This document shows, piece after piece, positions 42,155-50,942 of a stretch of DNA of 64,000 nucleotides. The stretch lies in contig NZ_JAYGHA010000026.1 of NCBI RefSeq assembly GCF_034931405.1, positions 1 through 64,000 on the forward strand. Direction: 5' to 3'. This stretch comes from RDYJ01 sp034931405 (GTDB lineage: Bacteria > Cyanobacteriota > Cyanobacteriia > Cyanobacteriales > Nostocaceae). The position numbers and the translations under genes were made by a program. The notes below the pieces were generated by a model. The model was not told where the DNA came from, did not search any database, and saw only the letters and a list, made by a program, of their open reading frames with translations. How positions within the stretch are numbered: position 1 is the first letter of the stretch; each line of letters starts with the position of its first letter.

Positions 42155-42583
42155 ATGGGACGCAGAATCATTACCAATCAGCTACAATCTAAAGGCGAAG
42201 AAGCCAAGTTAGACGGATATTTTGATAAGTTAATTAAATATATTCCCACGGAAATTGTCGGTGCTTGGATTGCGATTACAGGACTAATTAAAGGTGCTAG
42301 TAATATACCCATAAATACTATATTATGGATTTTATTCATTATCTTTACTGGACTAACTGCTCTTTATATTCTCAAGCAAACCTTTGAACCAAAAAAGCCC
42401 CTAGCGATTAAACAAACGATCATTTCCACTATAGCTTTTATTGTTTGGGTATTGGCATTAGGAGAACCTTTTGATTCTTTGAGTTTTTATAATCCTGTTT
42501 ATGGATCTATTTTGTTGATTTTGTATAATTTAACTATTCCTTTAATTAATCCTGTTGAAGATATCAAGAAAAAATCAGTTTAA
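42155..42583 (+). CDS. Four-helix membrane protein of the EAD1 cassette
   Basis: 142 residues with about four hydrophobic helices (IPTEIVGAWIAITGLIKG, ILWILFIIFTGLTALYIL, IISTIAFIVWVLALG, GSILLILYNLTIPLI). No catalytic motif. It lies 14 bp after the protease gene with AAGGAGC before the ATG, and 15 bp before the EAD1-TPR gene, so the three are one transcript. Such small membrane proteins accompany EAD proteases in other filamentous cyanobacteria, to my knowledge without assigned function. Pore or sensor are guesses. Confidence 0.6.
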   Translation: MGRRIITNQLQSKGEEAKLDGYFDKLIKYIPTEIVGAWIAITGLIKGASNIPINTILWILFIIFTGLTALYILKQTFEPKKPLAIKQTIISTIAFIVWVLALGEPFDSLSFYNPVYGSILLILYNLTIPLINPVEDIKKKSV

Positions 42584-42598
42584 TGAGGAGATTGATTT

Positions 42599-44143
42599 AT
42601 GAAATTATCATCAGATGCTCGTAAACAACTATTAAAAGTAATTATTGATAGTTATCCAGACATAGCTGATCTGGAGATATTGCTTAGACTTGAATTAGGA
42701 GAAAATTTAGATAATATTGCAGGTGGAAGTACCAATAAACAAAAAGTTTTTAAGCTGATTGAATGGGCGGATACTAGAGGAAAATTACAAGATTTACTGA
42801 ATGCTATTTCTCAAAATCTTCCTGATAATATAGAATTACAAGAAACTCTTAAAATTTTGCTAGAAAAATCTTCTCAAGATAATAAAATAAATCCAGACTA
42901 TCATCAAGATGATCAAAAAAGTCGAAACAAGAAGAAAATATTTTTATTTCTTAACTTGTTTTTAGGTATATTAATCATCCCCATTGGTATTATTGTGCAT
43001 AAAAATTTTAATCAACCCCGCTTATCTTGTGATGATACAGAATTACAAAAAAAAGATAATAGTATAAAAATTATTATCTCTAACTTTAATGGTAGTATTT
43101 CACCAAGATTAGAAAATTATTTATATCAAAAATTTGATAATCCAGATGATCAACTTACATCCAACGCATCAAAAGTTGTCGTTTGTTTGACTACTAATAC
43201 AAAACAAAAAATTACCAATAATTTAGAGGCTAGAGAACTTGGTAAACAACTCTTCCCTAAAAAAAGTAGAGATTTAGTATTAATAATTTGGCTAAATGAA
43301 TCAACATTGACAGGTGGAATAGAATTTATTAATGATAATATGCCAGATATTCCTCTTACTTTTGATTTAGATGTAGAAAATAATACTCGTAAAATTTTAG
43401 ATAATAAATTTGCTAACAAAGTTTACTTATTTACCAGTTATGGACTAAGCAAAATTTTTTATTATAAACTTAATAAATTGGTACTATCTCAAGAATATCT
43501 TCATAATGCTTTAGATAAAACTGTTAATTGTAATATAAAAAAGTCCGAAGAAATAGCTAAAAATCAGGAAATTGCTAGGCTATATTTTGAATTAGGATTA
43601 TTTTACGAGGATCAAAGATTTACTAATATAGAAGCAGCACTAAAATCTTATGAATGTGGATTAAAGATTGATAATAATGCCAATAACATCCGTTTTCAAA
43701 TTGCAAATATTTATAATAAAAAAGGAGAGAAATCAAAAGCTAAACTAATATATACAGAATTAACTAATTCTGACAGAGTTCCTAGTGAAATTAAATCTTT
43801 ATCTTTTGCTCAAATTGGTATCTTATTAGCCAAAGAAAGCAAATGTGAGCAAGCCGAACAAGAGTTCAATAAATCTGTTGCATCTGACTTATCTCTTGGA
43901 TTAGAAGTAAGAGCATCTACCAGATTTTTTGACTGTAAAAAATTTGAGGGTGCTATTGAAGATTTATACACACTTTGTCCAGAAATTGATCAAGATTGTC
44001 AAAATATTCTTATATTATATCATGATAAATTACTTCAGCTTGAACAATCCCAACAATTGTATATAGTAGAAAAACTAAACAAACTAAAACAATCTCAGCC
44101 AAAATGGAAACGAATTATTAATGGAATTTTAGAAAATTCATAG
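42599..44143 (+). CDS. EAD1-transmembrane-TPR protein
   Basis: 514 residues. EAD1 at 1-85 (LSSDARKQLLKVIIDSYPD, GENLDNIAGGSTNKQKVF, DNIELQETL), basic linker, one transmembrane helix at about 116-137 (IFLFLNLFLGILIIPIGIIV), then an alpha/beta part to about 290. TPR-like repeats follow at about 325-440 (IARLYFELGLFYEDQRFTNI, ANIYNKKGEKSKAKLIYTEL). The topology places EAD1 inside and the TPR part outside or vice versa; Cys-containing repeats suggest the periplasm. The shared EAD1 implies binding to the EAD1-protease, making this the likely receptor or tether. Confidence 0.75.
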   Translation: MKLSSDARKQLLKVIIDSYPDIADLEILLRLELGENLDNIAGGSTNKQKVFKLIEWADTRGKLQDLLNAISQNLPDNIELQETLKILLEKSSQDNKINPDYHQDDQKSRNKKKIFLFLNLFLGILIIPIGIIVHKNFNQPRLSCDDTELQKKDNSIKIIISNFNGSISPRLENYLYQKFDNPDDQLTSNASKVVVCLTTNTKQKITNNLEARELGKQLFPKKSRDLVLIIWLNESTLTGGIEFINDNMPDIPLTFDLDVENNTRKILDNKFANKVYLFTSYGLSKIFYYKLNKLVLSQEYLHNALDKTVNCNIKKSEEIAKNQEIARLYFELGLFYEDQRFTNIEAALKSYECGLKIDNNANNIRFQIANIYNKKGEKSKAKLIYTELTNSDRVPSEIKSLSFAQIGILLAKESKCEQAEQEFNKSVASDLSLGLEVRASTRFFDCKKFEGAIEDLYTLCPEIDQDCQNILILYHDKLLQLEQSQQLYIVEKLNKLKQSQPKWKRIINGILENS

Positions 44144-44195
44144 GCATTACTGACTCACGATATAAACTAAACATAATTGTTTGGTTAAGAGTTTT

Positions 44196-44828
44196 TCAAC
44201 ATTTGCATCTTCCGTTGATTCGCAGATGAGGTAGACCATCATTACATTCTTGACCACAACTGGGATCATAATTAATTGATAACTCAAAACTTAATGTATT
44301 TGTGTTTGTACTTTCTGTAGTTCTCAAATTACTCATAGGTGCGTTCATTCGCAACCTATCTGATTCTCTTACTGAAGGTTGAGGATAACTAAAATTAATT
44401 AATAACCTAAGATATAATTTTTTTATGGGAATAATACCCAAAAGATACTGATTGAGATATTCATATAATCTTTCTACTAATGAATCTCTAACGTCTGTTT
44501 TTAAACTATTTGATATATTTCCTGAATTAGCAGAATTGATTAATGCTTTACCTATCGCCACACTATATAATTTTGCTTCTTCATATAAGCGTTGAGATTC
44601 TTCCTCAGTAGCAGTATCAGAAATCTCTACAACCTTATATTCTAATTGTAATCCTACCATCTTATTTGAACTATTTAAACGCTCTAACTCGCCTAATATA
44701 GCTAATTCTGCCATTCTTAACGCACGATATAAAGCAAATTCAGGAATAGGACTATCATTAGGAGGATTAAGAAGTTCCTTTTCTTGTGCAATCAAACTTT
44801 GTTCTAAATTAACTTTTCTTTCAGTCAT
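44196..44828 (-). CDS. Unknown protein with Cys-rich C-terminus
   Basis: About 210 residues from the ATG at 44,828, which follows an AAGAGGAG ribosome site; a GTG three codons upstream is also in frame. The N-terminal two thirds are helical (FALYRALRMAELAILGELER). The C-terminus has four Cys in CGQECNDGLPHLRINGRCKC, perhaps a metal site or disulfides. No signal peptide. I do not recognise the family. Convergent with the EAD1-TPR gene, 53 bp apart. Confidence 0.55.
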   Translation of the reverse strand: MTERKVNLEQSLIAQEKELLNPPNDSPIPEFALYRALRMAELAILGELERLNSSNKMVGLQLEYKVVEISDTATEEESQRLYEEAKLYSVAIGKALINSANSGNISNSLKTDVRDSLVERLYEYLNQYLLGIIPIKKLYLRLLINFSYPQPSVRESDRLRMNAPMSNLRTTESTNTNTLSFELSINYDPSCGQECNDGLPHLRINGRCKC

Positions 44829-44860
44829 AATACCCACTCCTCTTAATATAGCTCCGTTAC

Positions 44861-44998
44861 TATAGGACTCATATTTGAATTTTGAAAAAATCNNNNNNNN
44901 NNNNNNNNNNNNNNNNNNNNNNNNNNNNNNNNNNNNNNNNNNNNNNNNNNNNNNNNNNNNNNNNNNNNNNNNNNNNNNNNNNNNNNNNNATCCCTATA
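44861..44998. repeat. Unresolved repeat / scaffold gap 2 (N at 44,893-44,989)
   Basis: 97 N between TATAGGACTCATATTTGAAT and following bases up to 44,892 and ATCCCTATA, the same edges as gap 1. It lies just upstream of the unknown minus-strand gene and inside the nifD element, so element length is an estimate. Confidence 0.75.
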
Positions 44999-45154
44999 TT
45001 CACTCAAAGGTTGATAGAAAATCTCCATCAAACCATTGTATAGCTGATATTGTATCAAAATGTACAAACAACACCTCTTTTTATAACATTTATTTGTATC
45101 AAAATTTTCAAACTTTAAAAATCTTTAGAGTTACGACAAAAAATAAAAAATATC

Positions 45155-45235
45155 CTGTAAATCCTCAAATCCTGGAAATCCTGATATGGCTTGCGCCACG
45201 CTACGCTATCAGACCAATTAAACCACCAAAATAAA
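45155..45235 (+). repeat. Dispersed repeat abutting the right border of the nifD element
   Basis: CCTGTAAATCCTCAAATCCTGG and GGCTTGCGCCACGCTACGCT match the repeats at 28,928 and 29,787, and similarity continues as ACCAATTAA...AATAAA up to the TACTCCG core. The native inner flank of the right recombination site seems to have been replaced by this repeat. The rest of 44,999-45,154 has no gene. Confidence 0.6.
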
Positions 45236-45242
45236 TACTCCG
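45236..45242 (+). other. Right recombination core of the nifD element
   Basis: TACTCCG, in the same nifD codon phase as the left copy. The full 11-base core GGATTACTCCG is not conserved here; preceding bases are TAAA. Recombination within TACTCCG still restores the Tyr-Ser-Gly reading. Confidence 0.8.
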
Positions 45243-45382
45243 GTCCTTACCACGGTTACGACGGATTCGCAATCTTCGCTCGTGACATGGATTTGGCGCT
45301 CAACAGCCCAACCTGGGGATTAATCGGCGCTCCCTGGAACAAAAAAGCTCAAGCTAAGGCTAAAGCTAAGGCTTCCGTTTAG
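45236..45382 (+). CDS. nifD: nifD 3' part (last 48 codons)
   Basis: Reads YSGPYHGYDGFAIFARDMDL and on to AKAKAKASV with TAG, the C-terminus of NifD. It continues Asp452 of the 5' part after excision. The Lys/Ala-rich tail is typical of cyanobacterial NifD. In the unexcised state it is preceded only by element DNA and is not a gene on its own. Confidence 0.95.
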   Translation, partial: YSGPYHGYDGFAIFARDMDLALNSPTWGLIGAPWNKKAQAKAKAKASV

Positions 45383-45606
45383 AGAACAGAAATAGTAGGG
45401 GCAAACCCTGCCCGTACAGGGAAAGCCTGGGGTTTGTCCCCAGGGGGGAGTTGGGAATTCAAAATTCAAAATTAAAAATTCAAAGTTGGGAATTTTGGAT
45501 TTTGCATTCTGAATTTTGAGCCACATTCCCCACTCTCCACCAAAAACGGGCAAGGAACACCCCACCGACCGCAAACACAACACACAGCAAGCTTGGAGAA
45601 CTAGAA

Positions 45607-47142
45607 ATGCCTCAGAATCCAGAAAATATTAAGGACCACGTTGAGCTATTCCATCAGCCAGAATACCAACAACTGTTTGAAAACAAGAAACAGTTTGAAA
45701 ATGGTCACACACCCGAAGAAGTACAACGGGTTTCCGAATGGACAAAAAGCTGGGAATATCGGGAAAAGAACTTTGAACGTACAGCTTTAACCGTTAACCC
45801 AGCTAAGGGTTGTCAACCTTTAGGCGCTATGTTTGCGGCTGTAGGTTTTGAAGGTACTCTTCCCTTCGTTCAAGGTTCTCAAGGTTGCGTGGCTTACTTC
45901 CGTACCCACTTAACCCGTCACTACAAAGAACCATTCTCCGGCGTTTCTTCTTCCATGACAGAAGATGCTGCTGTGTTCGGTGGTTTGCAAAACATGATTG
46001 ATGGCTTGGCTAACTCCTACAAGTTATACAATCCTAAGATGATTGCAGTTTGCACCACCTGTATGGCAGAAGTTATCGGTGATGACTTACAGTCTTTCAT
46101 CGGTAATGCTAAAGAAGCTGGTTCAGTTCCTCAAGATTTCCCCGTACCATTTGCTCACACACCTAGCTTCGTTGGTTCCCACATCACTGGTTACGACAAC
46201 ATGATGAAGGGAATTCTTTCTACCTTAACCGCAGGTAAGAAGAAAACCAAGAGCAATGGTAAAATCAACTTCATCCCTGGTTTTGATACCTACGTAGAAA
46301 ACAACCGTGAAATTAAGCGGATTGCTAACTTGATGGGTATTGACTACACTGTTTTATCTGATAACAGCGATTATGTTGACTCACCTTGTGATGGTGAATT
46401 CAATATGTACCCAGGTGGTACTAAGTTAGAAGATGCAGCAGATTCCATCAACGCTAAGGCTACTGTTGCTCTCCAAGCTTACTCCACAACCAAGACCCGT
46501 GAATACATTGCTAAAGACTGGAAGCAAGACGTTTGTGTTTCTCGTCCTTGGGGTATCAAGGGAACTGACGAATTCTTGATGAAACTCAGTGAATTGACTG
46601 GTAAGGCTATTCCTGAAGAGATAGAAATCGAACGTGGTCGTGCAGTTGATGCTATGACCGATTCCCACGCTTGGTTACATGGTAAGCGTTTCGCTATCTA
46701 CGGTGATCCTGACCTAGTTTACAGCGTAGTTGGTTTCATGTTGGAAATGGGTGCTGAACCTGTACATATTTTGGTTCACAATACCAATGAAGTATTTGAG
46801 AAAGAACTGCAAGAATTGTTAGATTCTAGCGTCTTCGGTAAGTCCGCTAAAATCTGGGGTGGTAAAGACTTGTGGCACTTACGCTCCTTGTTGTTTACAG
46901 AACCAGTAGACTTGTTAATTGGTAACTCCTACGGTAAGTACCTGTGGCGTGATTGCGGTGTACCTTTGGTAAGAATTGGTTATCCTATCATGGATCGTCA
47001 CCACTACCACCGTTATGCAACTGTTGGTTACAAAGGTGTAATTAACTTGTTGAACTGGATTGTTAATACAGTCTTTGAAGAAATCGACCGCACTACCAAT
47101 GTTGCTGGTAAGACCGATATTTCCTACGACTTAGTTCGTTAA
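45607..47142 (+). CDS. nifK: Nitrogenase MoFe protein beta chain
   Basis: 511 residues. P-cluster cysteines are in VNPAKGCQPLGAMFA, GSQGCVAYFRTHL and AVCTTCMAEVIGDD; the Ser/Phe region SVVGFMLEMG and the end RIGYPIMDRHHYHRYATVGY are typical. It forms the alpha2-beta2 tetramer with NifD. Being downstream of the element, its transcription from the nifH promoter needs excision. The 224-bp leader has GGGGCAAACC-type inverted segments and no obvious own promoter. Confidence 0.97.
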   Translation: MPQNPENIKDHVELFHQPEYQQLFENKKQFENGHTPEEVQRVSEWTKSWEYREKNFERTALTVNPAKGCQPLGAMFAAVGFEGTLPFVQGSQGCVAYFRTHLTRHYKEPFSGVSSSMTEDAAVFGGLQNMIDGLANSYKLYNPKMIAVCTTCMAEVIGDDLQSFIGNAKEAGSVPQDFPVPFAHTPSFVGSHITGYDNMMKGILSTLTAGKKKTKSNGKINFIPGFDTYVENNREIKRIANLMGIDYTVLSDNSDYVDSPCDGEFNMYPGGTKLEDAADSINAKATVALQAYSTTKTREYIAKDWKQDVCVSRPWGIKGTDEFLMKLSELTGKAIPEEIEIERGRAVDAMTDSHAWLHGKRFAIYGDPDLVYSVVGFMLEMGAEPVHILVHNTNEVFEKELQELLDSSVFGKSAKIWGGKDLWHLRSLLFTEPVDLLIGNSYGKYLWRDCGVPLVRIGYPIMDRHHYHRYATVGYKGVINLLNWIVNTVFEEIDRTTNVAGKTDISYDLVR

Positions 47143-47289
47143 GAATGTCAGTGGTTAGTAGTCATTAGTAAATAATTACAACTGACTACTAATAAAAGAG
47201 CAAAGAATTAATGGGGATTGGGTATTAATTCCCAGTTCCCAAATTCTTAATTTTCACTTCTGATTTTATAGTTATCTCAGGTATCTATT

Positions 47290-47616
47290 ATGGCATCTAT
47301 TCCACACTCTCATCCACAACCGGATTACCATCCACCTAATTCTAAAAATTCTGGTTTTTTTGACCTTCTCAAACCCTTACGGCAATTGCTGAATGGCATT
47401 GAAGTAAAAAATTCTCGTTTTGCTCATTTCCTGTGTCAGCAAATTCCTTGTTGTTGTCCTTTTGAGCGAGATATTCATTTATTGGGGAGAACTTTCCATA
47501 TTCCAGCACTTTGCAAAATCAATCCTTTATATGATGAAGTGGTTGCTTTACGATTTCGTGCTTTATCTTACCTGGCTGATGAATGTGGTGAAGATATCAC
47601 TAAGTATATTTGCTAA
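47290..47616 (+). CDS. Mo-dependent nitrogenase C-terminal-domain protein
   Basis: 108 residues. The core IEVKNSRFAHFLCQQIPCCC and PFERDIHLLGRTFHIPALCK, then CKINPLYDEVVALRFRALSY, is the small domain (PF06967 type) found next to nif genes and elsewhere in cyanobacteria. Cys residues suggest metal binding. It sits between nifK and nifE, as in other Nostocales. Function unknown. Confidence 0.8.
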   Translation: MASIPHSHPQPDYHPPNSKNSGFFDLLKPLRQLLNGIEVKNSRFAHFLCQQIPCCCPFERDIHLLGRTFHIPALCKINPLYDEVVALRFRALSYLADECGEDITKYIC

Positions 47617-47912
47617 AAGTTTGTTATTAGTCATTGATAAATATCAAATATCAATGTTATGAAAATTCTGCGACAGATAAATAGATGTCTTTTCTGAAAA
47701 TTTATCTGTGTGAATATTGTGTGAAGATGAATTGGGCAGGAAGTCAATTAAGGATTAGTTGGTTCTAGAAAGTTTTGAAATCAGAACTTACGCACAAGTA
47801 AGAGGAAAACTAACCGCAGAGGACACAGAGAACACAGAGAAATAAGAGTTTGAGAGGTTTTTTGCGTCAGTTCTAGAAATGTTAACAACTTCCATTGAGC
47901 GCGAGAAGAGAA
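47617..47912. other. nifE upstream spacer
   Basis: About 300 bp without a gene. Contains a CTAACCGCAGAGGACACAGA-type dispersed repeat (47,813-47,845). A nifE promoter of its own is possible but I cannot point to one. Confidence 0.4.
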
Positions 47913-49283
47913 ATGAAAATTACCCAAAGCAAAATTAACGAGTTACTTAGTGAGTCAGGATGCGAACATAATCAACAAAAACAAGGAGAAAAGAAAAACA
48001 AATCTTGTACACAACAAGCTCAACCAGGTGCTGCTCAAGGGGGATGCGCTTTTGATGGTGCAATGATTGCATTAGTACCTATTACCGATGCTGCTCATTT
48101 GGTTCATGGACCTATTGCTTGTGCTGGTAACTCTTGGGGAAGTCGTGGAAGTCTTTCTTCAGGACCAATGCTCTATAAAACTGGTTTTACCACTGATGTT
48201 GGTGAAAATGATGTGATTTTCGGTGGTGAGAAAAAGCTTTATAAGGCAATTTTGGAAGTTAATAAACGTTATAAACCAGCAGCAGTTTTTGTTTACGCTA
48301 CTTGTGTAACTGCTTTAATTGGTGATGATATTGATGCAGTTTGTAAAGTTGCAGCGGAGAAAATTGGTACTCCTGTTATTCCTGTGATTGCTCCAGGTTT
48401 TATTGGTAGTAAAAATCTCGGAAATCGTTTTGGTGGTGAGGCTTTACTAGATTATGTAATCGGTACTGCTGAACCTGAATATACTACACCTTATGATATT
48501 AATTTGATTGGTGAGTACAATATTGCTGGGGAAATGTGGGGCGTTCTACCTTTATTTGAAAAGTTAGGCATCCGCGTTTTATCCAAAATTACCGGTGATG
48601 CTCGCTATCAAGAAATTACTTATGCTCACCGCGCTAAATTAAATGTCATGATTTGCTCACGGGCATTATTAAATATGGCGCGAAAAATGGAGGAACGTTA
48701 TGGCATTCCTTACATTGAAGAGTCTTTTTATGGTATTAATGATATTAATCGTTGCTTGAGAACTGTTGCTGCTAAATTAGGTGATCCTGATTTAATAGCC
48801 CGGACAGAAAAGTTAATTGCTGATGAAACTGCGGCTTTAGATATTGCCCTTGCTCCCTATCGAGAACGCCTTAAAGGTAAGCGCGTGGTTCTATATACTG
48901 GTGGTGTGAAAAGTTGGTCAATTATTTCCGCAGCTAATGATTTAGGAATTGAGGTTGTTGCTACTAGCACCAGAAAAAGTACAGAGGAAGATAAGGCTAA
49001 AATCAAGAATTTACTGGGCAATGATGGCATTATGTTAGAAAAAGGTAATGCTCAAGAATTATTGCAGTTAGTGAGAGATACTAAAGCCGATATGTTAATA
49101 GCTGGTGGTCGAAATCAGTACACGGCTTTAAAGGCAAGAATTCCATTTTTAGATATTAACCAAGAACGTCATCATCCTTATGCTGGTTATATGGGAATGG
49201 TGGAAATGGCACGAGAATTGTATGAGGCTTTGTATAGTCCAATTTGGCAACAAATTCGTAAACCAGCACCTTGGGAAGTTTAG
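47913..49283 (+). CDS. nifE: FeMo-cofactor scaffold subunit NifE
   Basis: 456 residues from the ATG after GAGAAGAG; the frame extends six codons to a TTG at 47,895. NifE forms with NifN the scaffold on which NifB-co is matured. Cluster Cys: QGGCAFDGAMIAL, GPIACAGNSWGSRG and YATCVTALIGDDI. N-terminal Cys (SGCEHNQQ) and SCTQQAQ are also present. Paralogous to NifD; the end is PAPWEV. Confidence 0.95.
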   Translation: MKITQSKINELLSESGCEHNQQKQGEKKNKSCTQQAQPGAAQGGCAFDGAMIALVPITDAAHLVHGPIACAGNSWGSRGSLSSGPMLYKTGFTTDVGENDVIFGGEKKLYKAILEVNKRYKPAAVFVYATCVTALIGDDIDAVCKVAAEKIGTPVIPVIAPGFIGSKNLGNRFGGEALLDYVIGTAEPEYTTPYDINLIGEYNIAGEMWGVLPLFEKLGIRVLSKITGDARYQEITYAHRAKLNVMICSRALLNMARKMEERYGIPYIEESFYGINDINRCLRTVAAKLGDPDLIARTEKLIADETAALDIALAPYRERLKGKRVVLYTGGVKSWSIISAANDLGIEVVATSTRKSTEEDKAKIKNLLGNDGIMLEKGNAQELLQLVRDTKADMLIAGGRNQYTALKARIPFLDINQERHHPYAGYMGMVEMARELYEALYSPIWQQIRKPAPWEV

Positions 49284-49309
49284 GTGATAGTTGACAGTGA
49301 AGAAGAAAA

Positions 49310-49405
<96 letters not shown>

Positions 49406-49442
49406 ATTCTTACGTTTTATTTGAGATTATTGAGATTAATTT

Positions 49443-50774
49443 ATGGCAATTGTTACTGTTCCCAATAAGTCTGTTACTGTTAATCCTCTCAAACAAAGTC
49501 AAGCTTTAGGTGCATCTTTGGCTTTTTTGGGATTAAAAGGAACTATACCTTTGTTCCACGGTTCTCAAGGTTGTACTGCTTTTGCTAAGGTGGTTTTAGT
49601 TCGACATTTTCGGGAAGCAATTCCTCTTGCTACTACAGCAATGACGGAAGTTACTACCATTTTGGGTGGTGAAGAGAATGTTGAACAAGCTATTTTAACT
49701 TTAGTAGAAAAAGCAAAACCAGAAATTATTGGTTTGTGTACAACTGGATTAACAGAAACTAGAGGAGATGATATTGAACGTTTTTTGAAGGATATTCGGG
49801 AACGTCATCCAGAGTTAGATTATTTAGCAATTGTTTTTGCTCCGACTCCTGATTTTAAAGGTGCGCTGCAAGATGGTTTTGCGGTTGCAGTAGAAAGTAT
49901 TGTTAAGGAAGTTCCTAAAACTGGAGGAATTCAACCTGAACAAATTACGATTTTAGCAGGTTCAGCTTTCACTCCTGGAGATGTCCAAGAAGTTCGAGAA
50001 ATGGTGACATCTTTTGGATTAGAACCAATTTTTGTCCCTGATTTGGGTGCTTCTTTAGATGGTCATCTGGAGGATGAATATAGTGCAGTAACTGTTAGTG
50101 GTACAACTCTTAAACAACTGCGTTCTCTGGGTAGTTCTGCTTTCACTTTAGCTTTAGGTGAAAGTATGCGGGGTGCTGCCAAAATTCTCCAAGAACGCTT
50201 TAATACAGATTACGAAGTTTTTAGAGATTTGACAGGTTTAGAACCTGTGGATGAGTTTCTTCAAGCTTTATCTGTTTTGAGTGGTAATCCCGTACCAGAA
50301 AAATATCGCCGTCAACGTCGTCAGTTGCAAGATGCAATGTTAGATACTCACTTTTATTTCGGTGCTAAACGAGTTTCTTTAGCTTTAGAACCGGATTTAA
50401 TGTGGTCTACTGTGCAGTTTTTACAGTCAATGGGGGCTTCTATTCATGCTGCTGTAACAACGACAAAATCACCTTTATTAGAACATCTTCCCATCAAAAA
50501 TGTCACTATCGGCGATTTGGAAGATTTGGAGGATTTAGCAGTAGGTTCTGATTTATTAATTGGTAATTCTAATGTAAATACCATATCAAAACGTCTTTCA
50601 ATTCCCCTCTATCGTTTAGGAATTCCTATCTATGACCGTTTGGGAAATGGTCTATTTACTAAAGTAGGCTATCGCGGCACTATGGAAGTTTTATTTGGTA
50701 TGGGAAACCTGTTTATAGAACATGAAGAGTCATTAATGATGAAGCAATGGCAACCAATCATTAATAAAAAATAA
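49443..50774 (+). CDS. nifN: FeMo-cofactor scaffold subunit NifN
   Basis: 443 residues, paralogue of NifK. Start VNPLKQSQALGASLAFLGLK, Cys in FHGSQGCTAFAKV (about residue 42) and a LCTTGLTETRGDD block (about residue 98). C-terminal IGNSNVNTISKRLSIPLYRL and RLGIPIYDRLGN fit. NifN lacks one of the P-cluster-type Cys of NifK, as is normal. Follows nifE. Confidence 0.95.
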   Translation: MAIVTVPNKSVTVNPLKQSQALGASLAFLGLKGTIPLFHGSQGCTAFAKVVLVRHFREAIPLATTAMTEVTTILGGEENVEQAILTLVEKAKPEIIGLCTTGLTETRGDDIERFLKDIRERHPELDYLAIVFAPTPDFKGALQDGFAVAVESIVKEVPKTGGIQPEQITILAGSAFTPGDVQEVREMVTSFGLEPIFVPDLGASLDGHLEDEYSAVTVSGTTLKQLRSLGSSAFTLALGESMRGAAKILQERFNTDYEVFRDLTGLEPVDEFLQALSVLSGNPVPEKYRRQRRQLQDAMLDTHFYFGAKRVSLALEPDLMWSTVQFLQSMGASIHAAVTTTKSPLLEHLPIKNVTIGDLEDLEDLAVGSDLLIGNSNVNTISKRLSIPLYRLGIPIYDRLGNGLFTKVGYRGTMEVLFGMGNLFIEHEESLMMKQWQPIINKK

Positions 50775-50782
50775 ATGATTGA

Positions 50783-50890
50783 TCTCGTTCCTAGTCTCTG
50801 ACTAGGAATGCCATCACAGAGTCTCTGACTCTGACATCACAAAAGGCAGAGCCTTTAAAATTCATTCCCATACAGAGTATGGGAACGAGA
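50783..50890. repeat. CTCGTTCC/GGGAACGAG dispersed repeat in the nifN-nifX spacer
   Basis: Begins CTCGTTCCTAGTCTCTGACT and ends GTATGGGAACGAGA, with inner inverted pieces (CTAGTCTCTGACTAG; AAAGGCAGAGCCTTT). This type of palindromic cluster is widespread in Nostocales. Confidence 0.7.
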
Positions 50891-50942
50891 AATATGGGAA
50901 CGAGAAAATTCCCTTCTTCCCTGTTACCTTCTTTTAGGACTA

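Larger units (their letters stand above)
27004..45235 (+). mobile_element. nifD excision element, 18,232 bp, XisA type
   Basis: It separates codons 1-452 of nifD from the last 48. Direct repeats TACTCCG mark both ends, both in the same nifD frame, so one recombination restores the gene exactly. The recombinase gene (xisA-like) is inside at 39,598-40,899. It is larger than the 11-kb PCC 7120 element. Cargo: RAYT with REP-like hairpins, TerB/membrane pair, TumE pair, three Uma2 genes, cyclophilin, AbiEii-like, HigB pair, decayed ATPase/TOPRIM-like genes, broken PIN gene, DUF433/DUF5615, EAD1-trypsin cassette. The length is approximate because of the N gap at 44,893-44,989. Confidence 0.93.
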
